DNA of 64,000 nt from NCBI RefSeq assembly GCF_001465345.1, contig NZ_CP013655.1, positions 2,421,554 to 2,485,553 of the forward strand, in the 5' to 3' direction. Positions 37,955-50,800 of this stretch are shown piece by piece. This DNA comes from Enterococcus rotai. Lineage in GTDB: Bacteria; Bacillota; Bacilli; Lactobacillales; Enterococcaceae. Under the pieces are notes generated by a model, which was not told the DNA's origin, ran no database searches, and worked only from the letters and a program-made list of their open reading frames with translations. Made by a program: the position numbers and the translations under genes. Position 1 is the first letter of the stretch, and every line of letters starts with the position of its first letter.

Positions 37955-39109
37955 ATGGGAAATGTAAATAATCTAAAGCAATTTTCTTATAAAGAAATTG
38001 AACCATTAACAGATCAAATCAATGGACCGATTCTTGTTAGAGAAAACGATACGAAAGAATTTTTTGTCAAAAAATGTTACCCGCTTTATTTGCAGGATAA
38101 TTTGATGACACTTCAAAAAATTAAACACAGTAATTTACCTAGCATTCAAGAAGTTGTGATCGAGGACGGGCAACTCTATTTATACGAAGAATTTATTCAC
38201 GGGAAAACATTGACAGAAATCATTAAAACATCCGAAACATTGGAGACTAAAATGATTTTAAAACGCACGCTGGATTTATTAGAGGCTTTGATTGCTCTTC
38301 ACAATGAAGGGTTAGTTCATCGTGATGTGAAACCCGGAAATATTATGCTGACGAATGATGGCGTACTAAAATTGATCGATTTTGATGCAGTGAGAGTATT
38401 TGAAGAGGAGAAAGAAACGGACACTGTGCAGTTAGGAACAATCGGTTTTGCCTCACCGGAACAGTTTGGCTTTGCGCAAACAGATGCCAGAAGTGATCTA
38501 TATTCGGTAGGAGTCGTGATCAATGTTTGTTCAATCAAAGAGTATCCTAAAAAGCAACTGAGTTTCGATCCATTTTTACATGATCTTATTGTGAAAGCCA
38601 CAAAATTGGACCCTAAAAATCGCTATCAGTCAGCAATGGAAATGCAAGCAGCTGTTAAAGAAAAATGGAATCAGTTAAACGCAGCTCAACAGCAGACAGT
38701 TGAACCAGTTGGAATTTCTAAAAAGGCCATTGATGATAGTGAACAGCAACATGTAAAGACGCCAATCCGTTCGTTTTTAGGCAACTATGTACCGGGATTT
38801 CGGACCGGCCAGCCATGGAAGATGACATTGGCAATTATTTATTATGTGTTTGTATTGATCGGGCTACCAGGGACTATTTACGAAGGCAGAACAATGAGTG
38901 AAAAGCTTTTAGTAGCGCTGGATGGTAGTATTCTTTTTATTTTACCTGTGCTGTTATTTACGAATTTTCTAAACTTTCATGAAAAAATTCCCTTGCTGAA
39001 CGCTAAGAAAAATGTCCTGCGCGGAATCGGTTATAGTTTGTTGGTTCTTAGTTGGTTGATCTACTATGGTTTATTTTTATTTGTTACCAACGGAGGCGTT
39101 AGAAAGTAA
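37955..39109 (+). CDS. Membrane-anchored Ser/Thr protein kinase
   Basis: A 384-residue protein with an N-terminal Hanks-type kinase domain (1-235): Lys in FFVKKCYPL, catalytic loop LVHRDVKPGNIML, metal site LIDFDAVR (DFD instead of DFG), and activation segment GTIGFASPEQFGF. After a linker come three or four membrane helices (about 285-375) and no extracellular PASTA repeats, so it is not the usual PrkC/IreK. Paired with the divergent XRE gene and followed by a DUF5067 protein. Target unknown. Confidence 0.9.
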   Translation: MGNVNNLKQFSYKEIEPLTDQINGPILVRENDTKEFFVKKCYPLYLQDNLMTLQKIKHSNLPSIQEVVIEDGQLYLYEEFIHGKTLTEIIKTSETLETKMILKRTLDLLEALIALHNEGLVHRDVKPGNIMLTNDGVLKLIDFDAVRVFEEEKETDTVQLGTIGFASPEQFGFAQTDARSDLYSVGVVINVCSIKEYPKKQLSFDPFLHDLIVKATKLDPKNRYQSAMEMQAAVKEKWNQLNAAQQQTVEPVGISKKAIDDSEQQHVKTPIRSFLGNYVPGFRTGQPWKMTLAIIYYVFVLIGLPGTIYEGRTMSEKLLVALDGSILFILPVLLFTNFLNFHEKIPLLNAKKNVLRGIGYSLLVLSWLIYYGLFLFVTNGGVRK

Positions 39110-39216
39110 CTGAATAATTGCTTCATTAAAATTATGCAAAATGCATAAGATTCTCCTTTAGCATTTTAGTATGATGAACATGTATCAACGGACTAAATAA
39201 CAAAGGAGACAAAAAA

Positions 39217-39765
39217 ATGAGCATGAAGAAAATTGTTTTGATTGGGGTCGGCATTTTAGTAGTAGGCGGTATTCTAGCAAATATGGGCTCTGATTCTAAA
39301 GAAGAAGGAAGCACCAAAAAAGAAGCGACTACAAGTAACGTAACAAAACCTAAAAAAGGGACGACTACAAGCAAAGTAGTGGAAAAACAAGAAGAAGCCC
39401 CAGCTGAAACTGATGCAGGTGATTTAGGTGATTATCATGTTGTGATCAAAGAATTGACCTTTGCAAAAGATTACGATGGAGCAGATGTCGCGGTGATTGA
39501 TTATGAGTTTACAAATAACAGTGATAAAAATGCGATGTTTGTATCATCGATCACAACAAAAGCTTTTCAAAATGGGATTGCCTTAGAATCGGCTATTATG
39601 ATGGAATCAGGGTATGTGGATTCCTTGACTGAAATCCAACCAGGAGCGACATTGAATTTAAAGGTTCCTTATAAATTAGCAGATATGACCGCACCAGTAT
39701 CCGTTGAGGCAACGAAATTATTTAGTAATAAAGTGAAATTAACAAAAGAGTTTATTTTGCAGTAA
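39217..39765 (+). CDS. DUF5067 domain secreted/membrane protein
   Basis: 182 residues: an N-terminal membrane segment (IVLIGVGILVVGGILANMG), a Ser/Thr/Lys-rich linker, and a beta-sandwich-like domain with VAVIDYEFTNNSDKNAMFVS and LTEIQPGATLNLKVPYKL, the DUF4352/DUF5067 type. AAAGGAGA precedes the ATG. Likely exposed on the cell surface; co-oriented with the kinase 107 bp upstream. Confidence 0.82.
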   Translation: MSMKKIVLIGVGILVVGGILANMGSDSKEEGSTKKEATTSNVTKPKKGTTTSKVVEKQEEAPAETDAGDLGDYHVVIKELTFAKDYDGADVAVIDYEFTNNSDKNAMFVSSITTKAFQNGIALESAIMMESGYVDSLTEIQPGATLNLKVPYKLADMTAPVSVEATKLFSNKVKLTKEFILQ

Positions 39766-39994
39766 ATTGGGGATTTAAAAGGGTTGAAAAAGGTGGTTTA
39801 GCTAGCTTTTCTTTCTTAGAAAATAACTAGCTTTTCGCTTCAAATGAAGCACAGGAATGAAGTACCATTCCTTATATATGGCTGTGTATTGGTGTTAGTA
39901 GAACAGGTAGCAGTTAAGATATCGTTATTTGGTCCGAAATCAAGTAGTCTTTGCTACCTGACTGATTTTCCAAATACGAGAATAGCCGCAACCA
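39766..39994. other. Intergenic region after the DUF5067 gene
   Basis: Holds a hairpin TTTAGCTAG/CTAGCTTTTCG (about 39797-39832), a possible terminator. It also has a long-range pair CAGGTAGCA/TTGCTACCTG (39904-39961). No gene supported. Confidence 0.45.
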
Positions 39995-40042
39995 CAAAAA
40001 AAGTGAACGCTTGGAGTAACATCCAAACGTTCACTTTTTTTT
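39995..40042. terminator. Bidirectional terminator
   Basis: AAAAAAAGTGAACG pairs with CGTTCACTTTTTTT, with TGGA/TCCA inside. It overlaps the stop of the AI-2E family gene. Confidence 0.85.
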
Positions 40043-41099
40043 ATTCTGGTGGTGGAACAGAGCTCTTCTCAGTAACTGAAACTGAATGGATCGGTTTAAC
40101 CTTTAAAATATCTAAAAAGAAGGTAAAAATCGGGATACCGACGATCAAGCCCCAAACACCAAATAAACGTTCGCTGATCAGTAAAATAACAAAGGTATAA
40201 AAAATCGGTAAATCTGTTTTACTAGACATAAATTTAGGATTTAGTACATAAGATTCAAACAAATGTACGACAATGATCACTACTAAGATGTAAATCACAT
40301 CATTAATACCGCCTTCAGAATAAGCAATAAAGCTTAATGGAATACAGGAAATAATCACACCAGCAACTGGTATCAAGCTTAAAATAAAAATCATGATCGC
40401 TAAGCTTGGCAGCTGATGGAACCCGATTAAAGCTAAGCAAATCGTTGTGATACCGGTATTAACGACTGCGATAAAAAATTGTGCTTCCATAACAACACCA
40501 AATGTATTGACAAATTTATCTGCAAAGAAGTAAATATCCTGGAAAAACCAGTCAAAATCACTTTTTAAAAATAACTTAGAAAAATCTGCCATTTGTTTTT
40601 TCTCGATCATAAAAAAGAAACTTAGGATGAACGAAAGGATAAATGAAAGGCCGATCGAGCCAATATCTTGAACATAACGCAGAAGAATACTAGCCCCATT
40701 TTGAATTTGAGACATTAAGTTTGATTTCTCTAGATAATTATCAATAACGACTAAAAGTTGATTATGATCATCTGTCGGAGTTTGATAAAAATGAATCACA
40801 GAATTATACATTTGAACCGATTGATGAATCAGAACCGGCACATATTTTGTAATGGCTAGATAGACTAAAAAAACAATCAAAGAATAGGTCGCCAAAACAA
40901 GGATGAGGGAGGGGATTTTTAAATAACGCTGAACAAATTTCACGAAATGGAGCGCTAAAAATGTAAAAATAAACGTTAATAAAATCATTGTGATCATACT
41001 TCTAGCTAAAAACAAAATAAAAATAACAATCGCTAAAACAAAAAATCGTCTTAAACGCTCGTTTTGAATAAATTTTTCATAAACCGACACAGACTTCAC
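40041..41099 (-). CDS. AI-2E family transporter (UPF0118/YtvI-like)
   Basis: A 352-residue membrane protein with about eight helices and the family signature FHQLPSLAIMIFILSLIPVA, then GVIISCIPLSFIAYSEGG, and LNPKFMSSKTDLPIFYTFV. Family members include the E. coli AI-2 exporter TqsA and Na+/H+ antiporters; substrate here unknown. Single gene, convergent with the kinase unit. Confidence 0.9.
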   Translation of the reverse strand: MKSVSVYEKFIQNERLRRFFVLAIVIFILFLARSMITMILLTFIFTFLALHFVKFVQRYLKIPSLILVLATYSLIVFLVYLAITKYVPVLIHQSVQMYNSVIHFYQTPTDDHNQLLVVIDNYLEKSNLMSQIQNGASILLRYVQDIGSIGLSFILSFILSFFFMIEKKQMADFSKLFLKSDFDWFFQDIYFFADKFVNTFGVVMEAQFFIAVVNTGITTICLALIGFHQLPSLAIMIFILSLIPVAGVIISCIPLSFIAYSEGGINDVIYILVVIIVVHLFESYVLNPKFMSSKTDLPIFYTFVILLISERLFGVWGLIVGIPIFTFFLDILKVKPIHSVSVTEKSSVPPPE

Positions 41100-41384
41100 T
41101 CCTTATACAGTTTTACTTTATTTCATAATAAGATAACTATAATGCTTTTTCACATTTTAAGATAGCAGTTTTATCGATAAATCTAAAAAAATAACTAGAT
41201 GTTAAAAAGTTTTTTTTAGAAGTGGTTATATATATATGTATAAGTGTTATTTTTATTTTGTTTAATTTGTATTAAACGTAGTATTTTTGTAATCTTTGGA
41301 CATTGATGATTATTTTATTTTGTTATTCTATTGATATTAGCTCCTCTTTTTGTTAAGTTTAAAATACAAAAAGGAGGTTTAAAA
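41100..41384. other. AT-rich region before the Rhs locus
   Basis: Very AT-rich with a TATATATATA tract near 41228. It must hold divergent promoters for the AI-2E gene and the toxin locus, but no clear -35/-10 pair stands out. Confidence 0.4.
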
Positions 41385-41804
41385 GTGAAAAGAATTAAAA
41401 AAATAACTTTATGTATCGTTTTTGTTTCATTATTATTTTTTACGGGATGTAGTAGCAAAGCAAATGAAGGAGATCTAGATAAAAAAATCTATGATCTGGA
41501 AACAAGCTTCAAAGAAACATATCAATTGTGGGTAGATATGAAAAATATGGGAGAAATCAAGAATAAAGAGTATCCCAAAGATCTAAGAAAAGTAGCGACT
41601 GATTTTAAAATTATTGGGGATAAAGCAAAATTAAGTAGCTATCAAAAACTTCTTAGTGAACAAGACAAAATGATTTATGAGACGTATCGACAATTGTCTC
41701 CAGAAATTAAGGAACTTGCAAGAACAATTGAAAAGTCGAATTTTGAACAAGCAAAAACACACTATGAACTAATTCTAGAAAAAGAAGAAGGGGTAAAGGA
41801 GTAG
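41385..41804 (+). CDS. Small lipoprotein at the head of the Rhs operon
   Basis: 139 residues starting at GTG 41385 with AAAGGAGG upstream. It has a lipoprotein signal peptide with lipobox LFFTGC, then a helical, charged domain (EGDLDKKIYDLETSFKETYQ and later KELARTIEKSNFEQAK). It is 4 bp before the Rhs toxin, so the two are made together. A role as surface partner, chaperone or export aid of the toxin is inferred from position only. Confidence 0.82.
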   Translation: MKRIKKITLCIVFVSLLFFTGCSSKANEGDLDKKIYDLETSFKETYQLWVDMKNMGEIKNKEYPKDLRKVATDFKIIGDKAKLSSYQKLLSEQDKMIYETYRQLSPEIKELARTIEKSNFEQAKTHYELILEKEEGVKE

Positions 41805-41808
41805 GGAG

Positions 41809-44800
41809 ATGATGAAAAAGGGCTGGAAAAGAAAAGGGATTACGTTGTTTGTTGCTGGAGTACAAGTTTTAGGCTTGTTTCCTTGGGGAGCACTCCAAAG
41901 TTTTGCACAAGAAAATGAAAAAGCAGAAACTGTTGGTTCAAGTGAAGTAATCGCTACACAAGAAAAAGTGAAAAAGGAAGATCTCGATCAGCAAACGCAA
42001 CAAAAACTTAAAAAAGCGGAAGAAAGTACTGAGAAAGAAAACCAAACGACTGAAAAAGCAGATAATCAAACGGAAACAACTTTAGATGTTGCGCCACAAT
42101 TAAAATCAGCGTTTGAAGCAGATGAAAAAAGTATGTTGGCATCGGTCAAAGAAGATATGGCAGAAAAAGGGCTGACGGAAATGATAACCGATCGTTCCGA
42201 GACAACGAAAACATTTGTTCATCCTGAAACTGGTGTGGGAGAAACTGTTGTATTTACAGAACCCATTCATTTTGAAAAAGAAAAAGACAACTGGCAGGAA
42301 TTTAATGGTACTTTTGAAGAGGAAAAAGATACTTATATTGCAAAAGAGCAAGTTGAAGTTCAAGTACCAAATGAGGTGACTGAAAAAGAAGTACCGACAG
42401 TTAAGGTTGGTGATTCAAAAGTAGGGATCGGGTTACCAGACGATAAATACGAAGTTCAAGCGGTTAAAGATGACAAAGTTTTACTAGCTGCTGAAAATGA
42501 TTTAGAACCTGTAGAAATTTCATATCAGCCAACTGGAGTGAAAGTCAGTCAATATATTTCTGAAGAAACCGATCTGACAACTGTTAAATTTGCGTTAAAG
42601 CTACCTGATACTCTGCAAGCGAAAGAAGAAAAAGAGCAGGGAATTATTGGTCTTTATGATGGTGAAAAGCTTGTGAGTGCTGTTCCTACACCAACGATTG
42701 AAACAATAACAGGTGATTTTATTTCAACTGCAGAGGCTGATTTTGACAGTAAAACGAATACCTTGACGCTAAGAGCTCTTGATCAAGAAAAAAGTCAAAA
42801 CTTAAAAGCAGCACGTGTCAATGTCCAATTTGTCCAAGCGAAAATCGAGCAAGGAATTGAAGCGACTAGTATTCGTCAGTATGATGACAAAATGAATTAT
42901 TGGTTCCAAGATTATATGTATATTGGCTATGATGATGGCTATAACGGAACATTAGGAGCAGCACATTTTGTTACTTATGGGTTAATCAAGATCCCTGATG
43001 CAGAATTGAAAAAAATTGGTAAAGGTAGAGAAATCGAATCAGCAAACCTTTCATTATTTAGAACAGGAGCACCAGGATTTTGGGGAGATCGTGCAAAAGA
43101 TGGTAGTGGAAAAGTAGTCAATCGTCATTTTGAAGTTCATGGCTTGACTAAAGACATCGGAGCCTTTTCCAAAGCTACGTATAAAGGGTTTAGTGATGCA
43201 AAATTCCCTTATGGACCTCCTGCCAATGAATCAGGTAAAGAAACCATGATTGGTGGCATTGATCCAAATAACCGTAGAGTTAATTTTGATATCACTAATT
43301 TAGCAAACGACTGGATCAATGGCGGCAGTAATTACGGGATGATCGTTAAAACGAATAAAGTAACGTCTCATGAATTACCTTATTCTACGGCTGAAGTTTT
43401 TGCTGCACCAAAAGGTGGCGTAACGACGACATCTCCTTATTTAGTGATCAAGCATCGTGAACGTCCGCCAATCGATAAAAACATGCCGCTTAAAGATACC
43501 ACCTTGAAACTGCGCCCCTTTGTCAGCGCTGATAATGACGGCTTAGTTCAGTTTCAAGCATTAGGGATGGATGGTATCGGTCGACCAGATGCTAAGATAA
43601 ATTATCGTGTGATTGATACAAGTGATAAAAATAAAGTAACCTTCTCAGGAACAGATCCATCAATTGGGCGAGATTATATCTTCCCTAACTATCCAAAATT
43701 ATTTGAACATGCTAATCGCTATTTAGAGCTTTCCAGCAATTGGCAAACCAATACATTACTGACCAGCTCTTTGAAGGAAAACCATCTTTACAAAGTGGAA
43801 GCCACGATCACGCATGGAACGGAAGAATCAAAACAAACCTATGATCAGTTCCAACTATATAAAGTAACGAGTCAAGATACATTACCACGTCTCTTAAAAT
43901 TCTACGGATTAGAAAAACAACGGGCAACATTTATGCGGGATAATAACATGAAAGATGAATTATTGACCCAAGGAAACATTGTTTTTATTCGAAATCCAAA
44001 GAAAAATCAAGGAAAAGCTTATCAGTCACAACCACTTTCTAAGGCTGATAAAATCCGCTTAGATGCATTATCAGTTGGTCGAGGCAAACATTGTAAATAC
44101 GGTTTTGAACCAATCAATATTGGTAGTGGAAATTTAATTTACGAAATGACAGATAGTGTTTGGTACGATTTTGAAGAAGAGCAACTGTTTGCCAGAACCT
44201 ATAATTCTAAAGGCGGCGGTATGGATAGCCCAGTCGGCAGAAACTGGACACTAAACCAATACTTGACTTTAAACCAGTTAGAAGATAAATCAATGATGCT
44301 CACAAAAGAAGATGGTGGTAAAATCTTTTTTGACCGTGGGAAAGATGGGCGTTATCAAGTATCAGACGATTCGCCTTATACATTGACGAAAAAAATCAAA
44401 GATGAAAAACGCAGCTTCGAATTAACGAATACAGAACAAAAGTTGACCTATCTATTTGATGCAACAGGGCAAATAAGAAAAATCACGAATGCCTACGGTC
44501 AAACCAAAGAATACAGCTACGAAGAAGAAACTGGATTTTTAAAAGCAATCAAACAATTTAACGGCAGCAAAGTTTTATTTGATTGGGATGATAATGGGCA
44601 CATAAAAAAAGCCACTTTCCCAGATCAGACAACGAACACCTTCGAATACGATGCAAAAGGAAACTTAACAAAAGTGACCGATGCGTTAGGGAAAAAAATA
44701 GCGTATACGTACAATGATAATCACTTTATGACCTCGTATTCTGATGACGAAGGAACATTACTTTATCAAAATAAATTTGATAAAGAAGGCCGTGTTATCG

Positions 44801-47800
44801 AACAAACGGATGCCAAAGACAATACTGTTACAATCACGTATGAAAAAAATAAAACGACGACGATCGATGGCAATGGAAACAAAGAAGTCACCACCTACAA
44901 TGATCATTTTCAACCAACAAAGATTGAATACGCTGATGGTAAAAGCGAAATCAAGCGTTATAATGACCGCTACCAGCTGATCGAGGAAATTGATCGAGCA
45001 GGCAATAAAACCACCTATGAAAACGACGCAAACGGGAATGTGACTAAAACGATCTTTCCAGATGGAAGTACGGAAGTCAGCTTGTACAATGCTAGTAACC
45101 AATTGACAGAGCAAACGGATCGTTTAGGCAATAAAACCAATTATCATTACAATGAACAAGGAAAATTACTACAAACCATACGTCCAGATGGAAAAGCGAT
45201 CACCTATTCTTATGATGGACAAGGAAAAATGACGAGTAAGACCGATGCGGATGGAGCCACAGAAAATTATACGTATCAGGCTGGTAATTTAACGTCGATC
45301 AGTGATGCTCATGGAGCAAAAACTGGGTATGAATATGATGCCAAAGGCTTGATCACCAAAGAATTCGATGCAGCAGGAAACGCTAAGATATTTAAACGAA
45401 ATAAGCGTGGTGAACTGATTGAAGAAACAGATTTCAATGGGAATAAAAAGACCTATTCCTATAGTGCAGAAGGCTACTTGCTCTCAGAAACTGACTTTAA
45501 CGGAAATCAGACAAGTTTCACATATGATAAATTAGGCAGAAAAATCGCTGAGATCAATCCTGCTGGCGGGAAACAAACGTTTGAGTATGATGCAAATGGA
45601 AATATCACCAAGGAAACAGATTATCTAGGGAATGCGAAAACATTTATTTATAACGAATTAAACCAAGTAATCGAAGAAAAAACAGCTACAGGTTCAATTA
45701 CACGTTATACTTTAAATGCCCTAGGTGATCCTTTAACTGAGACAGTCGATGATAAGAAAAAAACGACCTATGCTTACGATAAAAATCAAAATCTAATCAA
45801 AAAAGTCGATGCACTAAAACAAGAAACAACCTATGAATATGACCAAAAAAATCAACGGATCAAAGAAACATATCCAGATCAAACGACGATTCTCTATGAA
45901 TACGATGAGTTGGGAAATATAACGGCTAAAACCGATCGTAATGGACTGAAAACCACCTATTCTTATAACGAGAAAAGTCAATTGCTAAAGGAATTATCAG
46001 GTGATCGTGAAACAAATTATGCCTATGATTCACGAGGCAACAAAACAACGGAAATCGATCCTGAAAATAATCAGCATTCATTTGGCTTCAATCCGCTAGG
46101 TTATCTTTCAGAGCAAACCGATGCTGCTGGCAATAAAACAGTCTATGAAACCGACAATCAAGGGAATGTGACGAAAATCACGGATCCAGATGGTAACGTG
46201 TTAACCTACACATACGATGGAGAAGGTAACGTTCTTTCACAAACCGATGCGTTGGGAAATAAGAAACTATCCACATATAATTCGTTGAATCAGCTAGCCA
46301 CAACAGTTGAACCAACGGGGGATATTACCCAATATCATTATGATGCCAACAGTAATTTAGTTGAAAAAATCGATGCATTAGGCAATAAGACAACCTATAG
46401 CTATACGAAAGATAATCAATTACAAGCATCAACTGATCCATTAGGCCAAATAACGCAGCTCTCTTACGATGCTAGCGGAAATTTAATTTCATTTGAAGAT
46501 GCAATCGGTCGAAAAACAACGTATTCCTACGATTTATTAAATCAATTAACCAAAGAAGCAACACCAGGAAACGTCACGATCAATTATAGCTATGATGTTC
46601 TTGGTCAGCGCATCAAGCAATCCGACAGCAACGGTAAAAGTGAAAGCTACACCTATGATAAAAACGGTCAGATGCTTACAGCAACAGATGAACAAAAACG
46701 AAAAATTTCCTATGAATACAATCTTTTTGGTGAAAAAATTGCCGAAACGGATGCTGCAGGAAATAAAACAATCTATGCATACAATAAGTTAGGGCAGCAA
46801 ACGACAATCACTCACCCACAAGAAACGAGTCAAACATTAACCTACGATAGTTTAGGACATGTTCTGGAAGAAGTGATGCCAAATGGCGGGAAATATACCT
46901 ATAGTTATGATAAACGTGGTAATTTGATCAAAGAAAGCAATCCATTAGGCGAAACACAACGTTATGCCTATAACAAAAATAGTCAACTGGTTCAGTCAAT
47001 AACCGCTAAAAATGAGGTCACAACCTATAGCTATGACAAAAATAATCGCTTGATTGAAACCAAAGACCCTTTAGGAAATAGTCAAAAAATCAAGTATGAT
47101 GCTAATGGCAATGTCCTATCAGAAACGGATGCTGAAGGAAATCAAACAACCTATGCCTATGATGGCAATAATCAACTGATCCAAACAATCAATGCTAAAA
47201 AATTCCAGCAAACGGTAAACTATGATCCCGTTGGACGGAAAATTGCTGAAACAGATTTCAATGGCAATAAAACAAGTTATGAGTATAATGCCAATGACCA
47301 ACTATTGAAAAAAACAGAACCAAATAAACGCATCACAACCTATGAATATGATGCACACGGAAATCTTTCAAAAATCACAGATCCTAAAAAAGCTGTGACA
47401 GAAATGACCTATACCTCCGATGGTCAGCTTGCTTCTGAAACAAATGCCAAAGGGTATAAACGGTTATATGAGTATGACGCTTACCGCAATTTACTTGCTG
47501 TGAAAGACAATGTTAGAAAAGAGCCGCTTGAAACGTATCGTTATAATCACTATCAACAGCGCATAGCAGAAACCAATGCAGCAGGTAAAAAAACGACTTA
47601 CGACTACAATAAATTTGGACAGCTCACAAAACTGACTTATCCTAATAAAACGAGTGTTGCCTATAGTTATGACTTACTAGATCGAGTTTCTGAAATGACA
47701 GATATTCGTGGTAATAAAACGAAAACAGAATACGATGAAAATGGTCAAGTGACCCGCTTTATCGCGCCTGGTGAACAAGTTTCCACCTACGAATATGACA

Positions 47801-50800
47801 GTAATGGAAATGTGACCAAAGAACAAGATCCAATGGCCTTTACTTCTAGTTACACGTACAACAAATTAAATCAAGTAGCAGAAGAAACCGATGAACTTGG
47901 ACATAAAACAACCTATGCTTATGATCAATTACAGCAAGTCGCAAAAATCACAGATCCTAGAAACCATCAACTAAGAATGGACTATGATGGTAACGGGAAT
48001 TTAGTAAAAGAAACGGATGCAAAGGGCAAAGAAAAACATTTTGGCTATGATGCAAACGATCAACTGACTAGCGTCAAAAATCGCTTAGGAAAAACAACTA
48101 ATTATACCTACGATCTTCAAAGCAATTTGACCAGTGTCAAAGATGCCCTTGGTAATCAGACTACCTTCAACTATTCGCCAACAGGTGAGTTGGACAGTGT
48201 TCTTTCAGCCAATGGGAAAAAAGAAAGTTACGAGTATACGTTAGATGGACAATTAGCGCAAACAACTACACCAAAAGAAGAGACGATTCAATACAAGTAC
48301 GATGAAATGAATCAGCTTGTCGAAAAAGTTACCAAAAATGCCAACTTCACGTATACCTTTACGGATGAAGAAAAAATGAAAAGTGCGGCTTATGAAACAA
48401 CGGAGCCAACTGTAGCAATCGACAATGAAGCCTTGAAACAAGCGATACCAACCAAAGGCGAGGTGGCATTTGAATACAATCAATATGGAGATTTAACAAA
48501 AGCAACCGATGAAAAAGGTGAAAACTTAACCTACAGCTATGATGCTTTAGGACGCAAGACTAGCGTGACCTACCCAAGTGAACGAAAAATCACGTATGAA
48601 TACGACAAGAAAAATCAACTAACTGTTGTAGCAGATGGTGATCAAAAAACGGTATACGAACACGACGGAGCAGGTCAAATCAAAAAAATCAGCTATCCAA
48701 ATGGCACAATCACACAATATGACTATTTAGCCACAGGAGAAATCAGTTCAGCTGAAACCTTAGAAGCCAATGGAAAATCATTAGCAAAAATGACCTATGC
48801 GTACGATGAAAATGACAATCTCCAAAAAGAAACGATTCAATACCCGAAATTAACACTTGAAAAAACGTATGAGTATGATGCCGAAGATCAACTGACGAAA
48901 GTCATCGAAGTCGAAGGCAAGAAAAAGACTGAAATTGAGTACTATTACGATGATGCTGGAAATCGAATCACCTATTCAGAAAAGGTCAATGACAAAGAGA
49001 AAACCTTCTATGAATACAAAGTCAATAATATGAATCAAGTCACCGAAATCACAAGTGAAAAAGGCGCCAAATTTGAGTATGATGCCAATGGCAATGTCGC
49101 CAAAAAAATCGCCATGACCGGTGAAGTGACCACATATCTCTATGATGTAGAAGACCGCTTGATCCAAGAAACGAGCAGTAACGGTGTTTATACTTTTTAT
49201 GGCTACGATGCACTAGGTAATCGCGTGATCAAAGGCACAGCAACCGAACATGGACGCCGGATCAAAACCGATCTAAAAGCTTGGATGAAACAAACCGATC
49301 GTACTGCCCAATTAGCGCTAAACAACCAAGATGTCACCTTACATGAAATCTTGACTGCTGTAGCGAAACAGCCAACCATGGCCGATCGCTTACGCTGTTT
49401 ACCAAAGGATCGACCATGGCGTAAAGACCATGATAAACCAAGAAAAACCGTTGAAACGGAGAAACTAAAAAAAGAACTGGATAAAAACCATTCGATCAAA
49501 ATCGTTACGTCATTGAATGAATATAATCAAGAACACACTAGTCCAGCCAAACTCACGCAAGAAACCTATGATAAGAAAGTCAAAACGACCCAAAGACAAG
49601 AATTTACCTTTGGCGAAGAAACCGATATCTTAGGGGACCAAGAAGATCAATACCATCGTGATGGTTATAGCAGTATTGGAACGATCACGAATCGACAAAG
49701 CGGTGAATTAATCACCAATACCTTGTATAATGAATATGGGGAAGCCACCTTACGTTTAGAAAATGAGTATGGCTACCGCAGTGAATACCATGATCAGTCT
49801 AACCGGATCCATTTACGTGCTAGAGAATACAGCACCACAACAGGCCGTTTCCTACAAGAGGATACCTGGTATGGAAAAGTGGAACAACCTCAAAGCCAGA
49901 ACCGCTATATCTATGTAGAAAACAACCCGCAGAAATACCGTGACCGCAGCGGAAATGCAGGTTGGTGGTCTAAGGCTTGGAATAATGTGAAGAAAACTGC
50001 TAAAAAGGTCTGGAACGGAGTCAAACAAGGCGCGCAAAAAGTCTGGAACGGTGTCAAAAAGGTAGCAAGTGCTGTTTGGAATGGCGCAAAAGCTGTCTGG
50101 AATGCCGTTGTACCATCCTCACCTCGTGCTTCAAGCTCTTGGGGCACAATACCATCAGGCGTTCGTTACGTGGGAAATTATGGTGGAAGAACGTATTACC
50201 CACAACGAAATTACGTCGGTGTCAATTATATCCGAGGAAGAAATGGACAGCCTGTTGGTTATCAGACATACAGTCAGGCGCTGTATTATCAAAGTGCGGC
50301 TTATCGCTATCAAGTTCAGGTTCAACGTGCGCAAGCCACTCGTATGATGGCAACCGTTCGGATCAAGAAAGTTTGTGATACGGCGGATAAAAAATGGACA
50401 GGTAAGAATAAAGGGTTGGTTGTAGGAGCCGCCTTTGTGATTCCAATACCAAGAGTCCCAGTAGTCCCACCTGTAACGACGATACCTAAACCAGATCTAG
50501 ATACTGGAAACTTCTCATTTCCATCTTTACCAAAAGTCCCAAGTGCACAAGACCTTGCTAATGGGATAGTAGGCTGGTTTATTGGGGATTATATTCAGAA
50601 AATAGCAAAAAATAGCGATTTAGATACTGGAAAGTGGGCTAAGGGTTCATATAAAACTGAAAAAGATTCCTTAGAAGATCATTTTGATAGACATGGGAAA
50701 GAAGTTGGGGCAGAAACTGTTGAAGAATATCTGAGAAAAGCAGAAGAATTTGCAAGAACAGCTAAGAAAGGTGTTCAAGGGAAACCAGTTAAAGGAGATA

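Noticed and set aside
39844..40200. 118-codon frame on the plus strand
   Set aside because: Runs through a terminator and antisense to the AI-2E family gene; no ribosome site.
44480..49200. Internal repetition in the giant gene as a satellite or assembly artefact
   Set aside because: The repetition is the normal YD-repeat protein pattern with diverged DNA and one continuous frame.
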